Origin: Chloroflexota bacterium
GTDB lineage: Bacteria > Chloroflexota > Dehalococcoidia > GIF9 > UBA5629
Reading direction: 5' to 3'
DNA: 10,964 nt
NCBI GenBank assembly: GCA_026389695.1
Contig: JAPLHI010000040.1
Span: 1 to 10,964 of the forward strand
The notes beneath the pieces were generated by a model that worked only from the letters and a program-made list of their open reading frames with translations, was not told the origin of the DNA and ran no database searches. Position 1 is the stretch's first letter; each line of letters opens with the position of its first letter. This document shows, piece by piece, positions 5,085 through 10,964 of this stretch. Made by a program: the position numbers and the translations under genes.

Positions 5085-5801
5085 TTAAGCGCCGAGAGCC
5101 GTATCCATGATGGACTTGATATCCAATCTCAGGCCGGGGCCCATGGTAGTCGTAATCGTCGCTGTCTTTATATACTGTCCTTTGGCCCCGGCGGGTTTAG
5201 CCCGCACTATGGCCTCAATAATGGACATGAGGTTTTCAACCAGTTTCTGCTCGTCAAAACTCTTTTTCCCTATGGGGACATGAATAATAGCCGTTCTATC
5301 AAGGCGGAACTCCACGCGGCCTTTACGAACCTCGTTTATTGCGCGCGGTAAATCGGCGGCCGGAACCACCGTGCCCGCCTTGGGATTGGGCATTAAGCCT
5401 TTCCTCCCCAGTATTTTCCCAAGTTTGCCGACCTTGCCCATCATATCAGGCGTAGCAATGCTGACATCAAAATCTGTCCAGCCTTCCTCAATTTTTTTCA
5501 CCAGGTCGTCCGCTCCGACAAAATCTGCATTGGCTTCAGTGGCAAACCTGGCGCCTTCACCCTGGGCAAAGACAACCACCCTGACCTGTTTTCCCAGGCC
5601 ATTGGGTAGCAGAGCGGTTCCCCTTACCTGCTGGTCTGCGGCGCGCGGATCAACGCCCATTTTCAGATGCAGTTCCACTGTCTCATCGAAATTGGCGTAA
5701 GCCGCCTTCTTGGCGATGGCAACTGCCTCCTCGGGTCCATAAACCTTGTTCTTATCAACCAGTTTTACTGCGGATTCGTATTTCTTACCTCTGCCTGCCA
5801 T
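5085..5801 (-). CDS. rplA: 50S ribosomal protein L1
   Basis: L1 binds 23S rRNA at the mobile L1 stalk that handles deacylated tRNA leaving the E site; in many bacteria it also represses its own operon. The 238-residue product shows the family order: GRGKKYESAVKLVDKNKVYGPEEAV, NFDETVELHLKMGVDPRAADQQVRGTALLPNGLGK, then domain II with VRVVVFAQGE, DDLVKKIEEGWTDFDVSIATPDMMGKVGKLGKILGRKGLMPNPKAGTV (the L1 signature region), and a return to domain I with KGQYIKTATITTTMGPGLRLD. ATG at 5801 is preceded by GGAG at 5813-5810 inside the end of rplK, spacer 8; only 5 bases separate the two genes. Length is normal. Confidence 0.98.
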   Translation of the reverse strand: MAGRGKKYESAVKLVDKNKVYGPEEAVAIAKKAAYANFDETVELHLKMGVDPRAADQQVRGTALLPNGLGKQVRVVVFAQGEGARFATEANADFVGADDLVKKIEEGWTDFDVSIATPDMMGKVGKLGKILGRKGLMPNPKAGTVVPAADLPRAINEVRKGRVEFRLDRTAIIHVPIGKKSFDEQKLVENLMSIIEAIVRAKPAGAKGQYIKTATITTTMGPGLRLDIKSIMDTALGA

Positions 5802-5806
5802 ATGAT

Positions 5807-6229
5807 TTACTCCACTTCAATGCCCATACTGCGGGCAGTACCCTCGATGATGCGGGCTGCTCCTTCAAGATCCAGTGCGTTTAAATCTTTTTGTTTAACG
5901 CGGGCAATTTCATTAATCTTCGTTTTGGAAAGTTTGCCTACAAATTGCTGGCCGGTGGTCCCGCTGCCCTTCTCAACATTCAAGGCCTTCTTTAAAAGGT
6001 CCGAGGCGGGAGGTGTTTTAGTAATGAACGTGAAGGACCTGTCTTCAAAAATGGTGATTTCCACAGGTATAATTGAGCCTTCAAATGATTTCGTCCTATC
6101 GTTGTAATCTTTGCAGAATCCCATAATGTTGACGCCATGCTGTCCTAAAGCCGGGCCAACCGGCGGAGCGGGATTGGCTTTTCCAGCCTGAATTTGTAAT
6201 TTAATTATTGCTTTTACTTTTTTTGCCAT
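5807..6229 (-). CDS. rplK: 50S ribosomal protein L11
   Basis: L11 forms the base of the factor-binding stalk on the 50S subunit, binding the GTPase-associated region of 23S rRNA. The 140-residue protein opens AKKVKAIIKLQIQAGKANPAPPVGPALGQHGVNIMGFCKDYN, carrying the proline-rich switch of the N-terminal domain. It continues with GSIIPVEITIFEDRSFTFITKTPPASDLLKKA, and ends with the rRNA-binding C-terminal domain (GTTGQQFVGKLSKTKINEIARVKQKDLNALDLEGAARIIEGTARSMGIEV). The ATG directly follows the nusG stop (TAAATG), with GGAG inside nusG as ribosome binding site, so the two are probably translationally coupled. Confidence 0.98.
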   Translation of the reverse strand: MAKKVKAIIKLQIQAGKANPAPPVGPALGQHGVNIMGFCKDYNDRTKSFEGSIIPVEITIFEDRSFTFITKTPPASDLLKKALNVEKGSGTTGQQFVGKLSKTKINEIARVKQKDLNALDLEGAARIIEGTARSMGIEVE

Positions 6230-6766
6230 TTACAGTTTCTCCACTTGCAGAAAGTCCAGCTCTACGGAAGTCTCTCTGCCGAACAGTGTCAATAACGCTT
6301 TTACCTTACCTTTACCTAAATTAATTTCGTCAACGGTTCCGATGAAATCGGTGAACGGACCGTCGACTACACGTACATTTTCACCCTTTTTAAATCTAAT
6401 TTTAACCTGGGCTACGCCCTCATCTTTCTGCCTGAGTATCCTGTTGGCCTCTTTTTCTTCCAGCGGGGTAGCTTCTTTGCCGTCACCGACAAAACCGGTT
6501 ACGCCCGGTGTTTCCCGCACTACCTTCCAGCTGTCATGATCCATGGCCATCTGGATCAGCAAATAACCGGGAAACATCTTTTTTTCCACGGTGCGGCGCT
6601 GTCCCGACCGTATCTCTATTTCATTTTCTTTAGGTATTTCAACCGCGAGTATCTTATTGCCGGCGTCCATGGACTTCACACGCTGCAGCAATTTATTCTT
6701 AACTTTCTCCTCATGCCCGACGTAAGTGTGGATGATATACCACTTTACGCTGCCGTTCTCAGTCAC
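6230..6766 (-). CDS. nusG: Transcription elongation factor NusG
   Basis: NusG binds RNA polymerase to aid elongation, supports rRNA antitermination and links transcription to ribosomes or Rho. The NGN domain is clear: VKWYIIHTYVGHEEKVKNKL, VEKKMFPGYLLIQMAMDHDSWKVVRETPGVTGFVG. The KOW domain follows: FKKGENVRVVDGPFTDFIGTVDEINLGKGKVKALLTLFGRETSVELDFLQVEKL. I place the start at the GTG at 6766 (178 residues), since AGGTGG on the minus strand (6780-6775) lies 8 bases before it. The longer in-frame GTG at 6778 (182 residues) has no ribosome binding site and overlaps that motif. The secE stop ends at 6768, one base before, so coupling is likely. Confidence 0.96.
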   Translation of the reverse strand: MTENGSVKWYIIHTYVGHEEKVKNKLLQRVKSMDAGNKILAVEIPKENEIEIRSGQRRTVEKKMFPGYLLIQMAMDHDSWKVVRETPGVTGFVGDGKEATPLEEKEANRILRQKDEGVAQVKIRFKKGENVRVVDGPFTDFIGTVDEINLGKGKVKALLTLFGRETSVELDFLQVEKL

Positions 6767-6767
6767 A

Positions 6768-7082
6768 CTACTTCCCACCTAGTAATACTTTAGCTACGAG
6801 CTCAGAAAATCCATAGTCCATGGCCCCCAGGAATGCTCCCATAATGAGGCAGATCCCCAGCACGATCAGGGTCAGGCGTATGGTTTCCTGCCGGGTCGGC
6901 CATACGACTTTGCGGAGCTCGCCGATAATATCGTTGAAAAAAGTAAAACGGCGCTTTTTAGGCTGAGCGGCTTGAGGCTGGCTCTTCTTTGGCTTAGCGA
7001 CTACCGGTTGACTTTTTTTCTCCTGAGTAACCTTTACATCGTTTTTAGGCTGTAAAACCTTTGTCTGCTCTTTATTAGCCAC
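6768..7082 (-). CDS. secE: Preprotein translocase subunit SecE
   Basis: SecE clamps SecY in the SecYEG protein-conducting channel of the cytoplasmic membrane. The 104-residue product has a low-complexity N-terminal tail rich in Lys, Gln and Pro (residues 1-44), the conserved amphipathic segment FNDIIGELRKVVWPTRQE (49-66), and one membrane helix at about 69-90 (LTLIVLGICLIMGAFLGAMDY). One helix is the usual form outside the enteric bacteria, but the tail is longer than in many single-helix SecE. Start is GTG at 7082, 4 bases after rpmG; a GGGAG within the end of rpmG is a rather distant ribosome binding site. It overlaps the longer possible nusG frame but not the preferred one. Confidence 0.95.
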   Translation of the reverse strand: MANKEQTKVLQPKNDVKVTQEKKSQPVVAKPKKSQPQAAQPKKRRFTFFNDIIGELRKVVWPTRQETIRLTLIVLGICLIMGAFLGAMDYGFSELVAKVLLGGK

Positions 7083-7086
7083 CTTT

Positions 7087-7254
7087 TTATTTAGTCTCCC
7101 GGTGAAGCTTCTGACCGCGGCATCGCGGGCAGAATTTCCTTAATTCCAGACGCTGGGCGTCATTCTTCTTGTTTTTTTCTGTGGTGTAATTCCTCTCCTG
7201 GCATTCGGTACATGCCAGATAAATTACACCGCGCGCATCACCTTTTTTAGCCAT
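7087..7254 (-). CDS. rpmG: 50S ribosomal protein L33
   Basis: A 55-codon gene fills the space between tuf and secE. The product starts MAKKGDARGVIYLACTEC and continues ERNYTTEKNKKNDAQRLELRKFCPRCRGQKLHRETK. C15/C18 and C42/C45 make the zinc ribbon of the C-plus form of L33, and the NYTTEKNKKN stretch is the family hallmark. L33 sits near the E site of the 50S subunit. The ATG at 7254 is three bases after the tuf stop; the ribosome binding site is weak (TTGGA), so translation is probably coupled to tuf. The stop is 4 bases before the secE GTG. The usual neighbours (tuf upstream, secE downstream) confirm the call. Confidence 0.96.
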   Translation of the reverse strand: MAKKGDARGVIYLACTECQERNYTTEKNKKNDAQRLELRKFCPRCRGQKLHRETK

Positions 7255-7257
7255 TAT

Positions 7258-8463
7258 TTATCCAAGTAACTTTGTGATTACGCCTGATGCTACAGTCTTG
7301 CCGCCTTCACGTATTGCGAAATGCATGCCCTGTTCCAGAGCAACAGGATAAATCAGTTTGATATTCATTTTGATATTATCGCCGGGCATGACCATTTCTA
7401 CACCCTCAGGCAATTCAGCCTGCCCTGTGACATCGAGGGTCCTGATATAGAACTGCGGTTTATAACCGGTAAAGAAAGGTGTATGCCTGCCGCCTTCTTC
7501 TTTGGTCAACACATAAACTTCACCTTCAAAGTGTGTCTGCGGTTTAGTAGTACCCGGCTTTGCCAGCACCTGGCCCCTCTCTACGTCTTCACGCTCCACA
7601 CCCCTGATCAGGCAGCCCACAGCGTCGCCGGCTTCACCTGTTTCGAGCTGTTTATGGAACATCTCAACGCCGGTTACAACGGTCTTTTTGGTCTCTTTAA
7701 TGCCGACTATCTCGACTTCGTCGCTGACCTTGACAACGCCGCGTTCGATCCTGCCGGTAACAACCGTGCCCCTGCCTTTAATGCCGAATACGTCTTCAAT
7801 CGGCATGAGGAATGGTTTATCTATCGGCCTTTTGGGCAGAGGAATATAATCATCTACAGCTTCCATCAGCTTCAGGATCGGTCCGCACCATTTGCAATCA
7901 GGTTTGCCGCAGCCGCATTCCAGTGCTTTTAGCGCGCTGACACGAACGATAGGTATTTTGTCTCCGGGGAACTGCTGCTTCTTCAGGAGGTCTCTGAGCT
8001 CCATCTCCACGAGCTCGAGCAGTTCCTCATCTTCCATGGCATCAACTTTGTTCAACGCAACTACCATGGCCGGCACTTCCACCTGTCTGGCCAGCAGGAT
8101 GTGCTCCCTGGTCTGGGGCATGGGGCCGTCAGGAGCGCTGACCACCAGTATGGCGCCGTACATCTGGGCTGCGCCGGTGATCATATTCTTAATATAGTCG
8201 GCGTGGCCCGGGCAGTCCACGTGGGCGTAGTGCCTTTTAGCTGTCTCATACTCGATATGAGCAATTGCAATGGTAACGCCTCTGGCTTTCTCTTCAGGAG
8301 CATTATCGATACTATCGAAAGGTCTGAACTGGTTATCGCCGACTCCCTGCTTCGATAATACCAAGGTTATAGCGGCGGTCAACGTTGTTTTACCATGATC
8401 CACGTGACCTATGGTGCCTACATTCACATGCGGCTTTTTGCGCACAAAAATTTTCTTTGCCAT
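7258..8463 (-). CDS. tuf: Translation elongation factor Tu
   Basis: EF-Tu delivers aminoacyl-tRNA to the ribosome with GTP. The 401-residue protein carries the P-loop GHVDHGKT (19-26), RGVTI at 61-65, DCPGH at 83-87 and NKVD at 138-141. Domain 2 (GRGTVVTGRIERG) and domain 3 (YKPQFYIRTLDVTG, MVMPGDNIKM) follow, and the protein ends ASGVITKLLG. An odd point is the G-domain segment around 182-194, ECGCGKPDCKWCG, where four cysteines (C183, C185, C190, C193) stand in a spacing that could bind zinc; the E. coli protein has no such motif. Start ATG at 8463 has GGAGG about 8 bases upstream. It is the first protein gene after three tRNA genes and heads the ribosomal operon. Confidence 0.99.
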   Translation of the reverse strand: MAKKIFVRKKPHVNVGTIGHVDHGKTTLTAAITLVLSKQGVGDNQFRPFDSIDNAPEEKARGVTIAIAHIEYETAKRHYAHVDCPGHADYIKNMITGAAQMYGAILVVSAPDGPMPQTREHILLARQVEVPAMVVALNKVDAMEDEELLELVEMELRDLLKKQQFPGDKIPIVRVSALKALECGCGKPDCKWCGPILKLMEAVDDYIPLPKRPIDKPFLMPIEDVFGIKGRGTVVTGRIERGVVKVSDEVEIVGIKETKKTVVTGVEMFHKQLETGEAGDAVGCLIRGVEREDVERGQVLAKPGTTKPQTHFEGEVYVLTKEEGGRHTPFFTGYKPQFYIRTLDVTGQAELPEGVEMVMPGDNIKMNIKLIYPVALEQGMHFAIREGGKTVASGVITKLLG

Positions 8464-8487
8464 CTAGAAAAACCTCCTTCTTTTCTG

Positions 8488-8560
8488 AGCCCACAATCAG
8501 ATTCGAACTGATGACCCCGTTCTTACCAAGAACGTGCTCTACCGACTGAGCTATGTGGGC
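8488..8560 (-). tRNA. tRNA-Thr (anticodon GGU)
   Basis: The minus strand folds as a 73-base cloverleaf: acceptor GCCCACA/TGTGGGC, D arm GCTCAGTCGGTAGAGC, anticodon stem CGTTC/GAACG with loop TTGGTAA (anticodon GGT), and a T arm with TTCGAAT. CCA is not encoded. It lies 24 bases upstream of tuf and is probably processed from the same transcript. Confidence 0.96.
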
Positions 8561-8573
8561 AAATTGCCATAAT

Positions 8574-8612
8574 ATTATATATCACATCACGAAGACGCGA
8601 CTACAAATTATA
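8574..8612 (-). promoter_or_regulatory. Two candidate -10 boxes before tRNA-Thr(GGU)-tuf
   Basis: The minus strand has TATAAT at 8612-8607 and again at 8579-8574 in the AT-rich gap between the tRNA-Tyr and tRNA-Thr(GGU) genes. The second would start RNA a few bases before the mature tRNA. Neither has a good -35 hexamer at 16-18 bases, so an internal promoter boosting tuf is only possible. Confidence 0.3.
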
Positions 8613-8652
8613 CAATAAATTTTTCAATCTACAAAATTAGAAACTCAGTTCA

Positions 8653-8738
8653 TGGTGGAGAGGGAAGGATTCGAACCTTCGTAGCCTTCAGGCGGCAGAT
8701 TTACAGTCTGCTCCGATTGTCCACTCCGGCACCTCTCC
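8653..8738 (-). tRNA. tRNA-Tyr (anticodon GUA)
   Basis: The minus strand gives a class II tRNA: acceptor GGAGAGG/CCTCTCC, anticodon stem GCAGA/TCTGC with loop CTGTAAA (anticodon GTA), a long variable arm (CGCCTGAAGGCTACG), and a T arm with TTCGAAT. The discriminator A and an encoded CCA follow (8656-8653). It is the only one of the three tRNA genes here with CCA in the DNA. Confidence 0.96.
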
Positions 8739-8758
8739 ACAAAGACCTTAAGATCCTC

Positions 8759-8831
8759 AGCCCGAGAGGGGAGTCGAACCCGCTAACCTACCGATTACAA
8801 GTCGGTTGCGCTGCCATTGCGCCACTCGGGC
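8759..8831 (-). tRNA. tRNA-Thr (anticodon UGU)
   Basis: A 73-base cloverleaf on the minus strand: acceptor GCCCGAG/CTCGGGC, D arm GCGCAATGGCAGCGC, anticodon stem ACCGA/TCGGT with loop CTTGTAA (anticodon TGT), and a T arm with TTCGACT. CCA is not encoded. It is the first gene after the operon promoter at 8875-8903. Confidence 0.96.
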
Positions 8832-8874
8832 AAGAAGCCAGCAAAGTTGTTTAAAAATGAAACAACGAATCGCA

Positions 8875-8903
8875 AGTATATACAAACCATAGCTAAAAGT
8901 CAA
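8875..8903 (-). promoter_or_regulatory. Sigma-70-type promoter of the tRNA-tuf-ribosomal protein operon
   Basis: On the minus strand TTGACT (8903-8898) and TATACT (8880-8875) are separated by exactly 17 bases, each one base off consensus. Transcription would begin near 8868, some 35 bases before tRNA-Thr(UGU). It is the best promoter in the window and is well placed to drive everything down to rplA, and rplJL when the attenuator is read through. Confidence 0.75.
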
Positions 8904-8944
8904 TATTTTCGTACTTAACGACCTTTACGAGCCCGTAAAACATT

Positions 8945-8953
8945 TGCTACACT
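8945..8953 (+). promoter_or_regulatory. Extended -10 promoter of the small lysine-rich gene
   Basis: TGCTACACT combines the TGn extension with TACACT (8948-8953), 38 bases before the ATG at 8992. A 17-base spacer gives TTACGA as -35, which is weak. It is divergent from the tRNA operon promoter, with about 45 bases between the two -35 to -10 blocks. Confidence 0.45.
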
Positions 8954-8991
8954 TTAAATGGCACAATTTATTAAGCAGAAGGAGTGCTGAT

Positions 8992-9135
8992 ATGGGTTCT
9001 AAAGATAAAGGAAAAAAAGAACATAAAAAGCAGAAGAAGGACGCTAAAAAGCCCACAACCGCTTCGATTTTTGAGCCTGTGGCGGAAGTGGAGGTGATCA
9101 AGAAAAAGGGCAAAAAGGAAGAATTTCCTGAATAG
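8992..9135 (+). CDS. Small lysine-rich hypothetical protein (47 residues)
   Basis: I do not recognise a named family. The ATG at 8992 is chosen because AAGGAG (8979-8984) lies 7 bases before it; an upstream in-frame ATG at 8944 falls within the promoter and has no ribosome binding site. The product has 15 lysines in 47 residues, arranged as a highly basic first half (GSKDKGKKEHKKQKKDAKK), a short hydrophobic/acidic segment (TASIFEPVAEVEVI), and a second basic run before an acidic end (EEFPE). There is no cysteine and no membrane segment. Such composition suggests a disordered nucleic-acid- or ribosome-associated protein, which is inference. It is a monocistronic unit with its own extended -10 and a clean terminator, next to the translation operon. 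Confidence 0.7.
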   Translation: MGSKDKGKKEHKKQKKDAKKPTTASIFEPVAEVEVIKKKGKKEEFPE

Positions 9136-9143
9136 CATCTTAC

Positions 9144-9167
9144 AGGTTAGCTGTGGCTAACCTTTTT
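9144..9167 (+). terminator. Intrinsic terminator of the small lysine-rich gene
   Basis: AGGTTAGC (9144-9151) and GCTAACCT (9156-9163) form a perfect 8-base stem with a TGTG loop, followed by T residues to 9167. It begins 9 bases after the stop codon, separating this gene from the acylphosphatase. Confidence 0.85.
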
Positions 9168-9208
9168 ATATCAATTTATATCAGGCAATTCAGGATATTA
9201 TTCGCGTT

Positions 9209-9493
9209 ATGTCTGATCTTGTCCATCTCCATGCTGTAATTCACGGCAGGGTGCAGGGTGTATATTACCGGGCATTTACCGCCCGTGTGGCGAAATCGCT
9301 ATCGCTTAAAGGATATGTAAAAAATATGGCAAGGTCAGGCGATGTTGAGGTGGACGCGGAAGGAGAGAGGGCCAAACTGGAAGAAATACTGGATCAGTTA
9401 AAAGCCGGCCCGCCGGATGCGATGGTGGAAACCATAGATACCAGGTGGTCTGAATATACGGGACAATACACTAATTTCGACGTGAGGTATTAG
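9209..9493 (+). CDS. Acylphosphatase
   Basis: The 94-residue protein is a complete acylphosphatase, a small cytosolic enzyme that hydrolyses carboxyl-phosphate bonds such as those in acetyl or carbamoyl phosphate. It shows the first signature HGRVQGVYYRAFT with catalytic Arg21, and the second GYVKNMARSGDVEVDAEGE with catalytic Asn39. The usual GVGFR or GVWFR is GVYYR here, an allowed variation. It ends FDVRY, near the common F-x-R-x end of the family. The ribosome binding site is weak (AGGA, about 13 bases from the ATG). It lies after the terminator at 9144-9167, so it needs its own promoter in the short AT-rich gap, where none is clear. The stop codon is only 5 bases from that of the convergent DUF362 gene. 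Confidence 0.93.
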   Translation: MSDLVHLHAVIHGRVQGVYYRAFTARVAKSLSLKGYVKNMARSGDVEVDAEGERAKLEEILDQLKAGPPDAMVETIDTRWSEYTGQYTNFDVRY

Positions 9494-9498
9494 ACAGG

Positions 9499-10230
9499 TT
9501 AACTTTCCAGTTCCATTTTGCCGGTCCTGATAACATCCAGGTATTGCATGTCAAGGTTCGCCATCATGGAAGCCTCACGGTCAATCCCGTAGGGCTCACC
9601 TTCAAATATCTTATTCAGATTATCGGTTTTACCCTTGAAAGTATCGTCCGTACCGGTGAATTTTTTCCTGCCGTCGATGATGGCCAGATCAAAAGGCAGT
9701 GTGAAATAGAGGTCGGCGAAAACCTTGTCCCATCCGAATTCATCGAGCGCACCCCATCCGCCTGAAGACCCCCTCCTATATTTGCTCACCGGCAAAAGGC
9801 TCAAGAGGTTTTTAATACTTAAAAAACCGTTATGGCCGATGGTGCGGAAGGGGGCAACGCTGATGAGAAAGTCGCAGGAAAGAACTACATTGGGGACCCA
9901 GAAAGTGGCTATGGCAAAGGGATGGGGCAGCGGGTTTTCAATCTCCACCCAGATACAATCTTTTACGTCCAGCATAAGTACCCGGGCGAAATCATACCCC
10001 AGGGCTTTATAAGTAGGATACATTGAATCGCCTTTGGCGGATCCTTCCAAGATGATAATATCGGCGTCGCTTATTTGCTTGATCCTTTCAATAATAGTGC
10101 TGAGGGTCTCGCGGCTGGTGCTGAAGGGATAGGGATAGGGATAGCTGGCGTTGGGCTTGATTAAAATTTTATGTGCTCTGGAAACCAGCGGCGGCGGGTT
10201 GAACACAAATTTTGATGAATCGTATATCAT
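9499..10230 (-). CDS. DUF362-domain protein
   Basis: About 243 residues from the ATG at 10230; a TTG at 10236 in the same frame is possible, and neither has a clear ribosome binding site. The DUF362 hallmarks are present: KILIKPNASYPYPYP with the KPN motif, SRETLSTIIERIKQISDADIIILEGSAKGDS, YKALGY, then VPNVVLSCDFLISVAPFRT and NGFLSIKNLLSLLP. DUF362 proteins are widespread in anaerobes and often carry a C-terminal ferredoxin-like domain; no CxxCxxC cluster is seen here, and only two cysteines stand out. LAIIDGRKKFTGTD resembles the metabolically unassigned second half of the family. The product has no signal peptide. It is the first protein gene after the 16S rRNA on the same strand. The biochemical role is unknown. 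Confidence 0.8.
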   Translation of the reverse strand: MIYDSSKFVFNPPPLVSRAHKILIKPNASYPYPYPFSTSRETLSTIIERIKQISDADIIILEGSAKGDSMYPTYKALGYDFARVLMLDVKDCIWVEIENPLPHPFAIATFWVPNVVLSCDFLISVAPFRTIGHNGFLSIKNLLSLLPVSKYRRGSSGGWGALDEFGWDKVFADLYFTLPFDLAIIDGRKKFTGTDDTFKGKTDNLNKIFEGEPYGIDREASMMANLDMQYLDVIRTGKMELES

Positions 10231-10453
10231 CTTCAAGACACAGAGCTAATAAATTCGATTTACAGGAACCGGTTGACCTAAAGAACTCCACCCTTCCCTG
10301 TATGTGATTTATTTTACCATTGAAGTCAATGGGTAGATATGCCTTTAACAAATAAAAAAACTTAACAACTGAATAGTGGAAGGAAGAAAAATGGTTTTCA
10401 AAAACACGATAGCATTTCTGCCATCGAACGACCTAGGAGATCGAGCTCCCTAG
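10231..10453 (-). other. 16S rRNA trailer and gap before the DUF362 gene
   Basis: No gene is seen in these 223 bases: no tRNA, and no 23S start. Directly after the 16S 3' end the minus strand has a near palindrome, CTAGGGAG (10453-10446) with CTCCTAG (10439-10433), able to form a hairpin and possibly used in 3' processing. Further on there is an AT-rich stretch with a T run (complement of 10354-10361, preceded by GTTAAG), which could end the rRNA transcript although no strong stem precedes it. A small stem CCATTG/CAATGG lies near 10317-10332. Confidence 0.4.

Positions 10454-10964
<511 letters not shown>

Noticed and set aside
7321..7932. 203-codon open frame on the plus strand inside tuf
   Set aside because: It lies wholly opposite the well-conserved EF-Tu gene, has no ribosome binding site and resembles no family; it is a mirror effect of tuf codon use.
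8595..8630. TTGAAA and TATAAT on the minus strand as a full promoter
   Set aside because: The spacer is only 9 bases, too short for a sigma-70 promoter; kept only as a lone -10 candidate.
10339..10353. Plus-strand TGCCTTTAACAAA resembling the rRNA antitermination boxA
   Set aside because: The only rRNA here is on the minus strand and this lies after its 3' end. No plus-strand rRNA follows inside the window, so chance resemblance is more likely.

Overview
The window reads as a bacterial chromosome segment, most likely from Chloroflexota and probably close to class Dehalococcoidia. Three things point there: the character of the 16S rRNA 3' part (a helix reading TCTAGCGAGACTGCC on the rRNA strand, and AAGTCCTGCAAC at the usually invariant AAGTCCCGCAAC), the 16S gene standing apart from any 23S gene, and the gene order tRNA-tuf-rpmG-secE-nusG-rplKAJL with no rpoBC behind it. 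This placement rests on recalled family knowledge, not on a database search.

Layout. Positions 1-372 (-) hold the 5' part of an MBL-fold metallohydrolase, divergent from 461-1375 (+), a fusion of a CinA C-terminal (PncC-type) amidohydrolase domain with a Nudix domain. Next is comM/yifB (+, 1455-2872), broken by an internal deletion plus frameshift near 2487-2492. A hairpin separates it from two small minus-strand genes: a helical RsbR-like putative sensor domain and a TIGR04076-family protein.

The core is a minus-strand translation and transcription operon running from about 8903 down to 3958: a promoter (TTGACT, 17 nt, TATACT), tRNA-Thr(UGU), tRNA-Tyr(GUA), tRNA-Thr(GGU), tuf, rpmG, secE, nusG, rplK, rplA, an L10-type leader with an intrinsic attenuator, rplJ, rplL and a terminator. 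rpmG (55 codons) is easy to miss. Several starts are GTG or internal. The genes supply EF-Tu and its tRNA substrates, NusG and SecE, and the L11/L1 and L10/L12 stalk components of the 50S subunit, with L10 probably autoregulating the last two genes.

Divergent from the tRNA promoter is a tiny lysine-rich protein gene (8992-9135, +) with its own extended -10 and a clean terminator, followed by an acylphosphatase (+). A DUF362-domain gene (-) converges on it. The window ends inside the 16S rRNA gene (-), whose 3' end is at about 10454. I see no mobile element, CRISPR array or clear novel multi-gene system. The most notable items are the broken comM, the CinA-Nudix fusion, the four-cysteine motif in EF-Tu and the L10 leader/attenuator.
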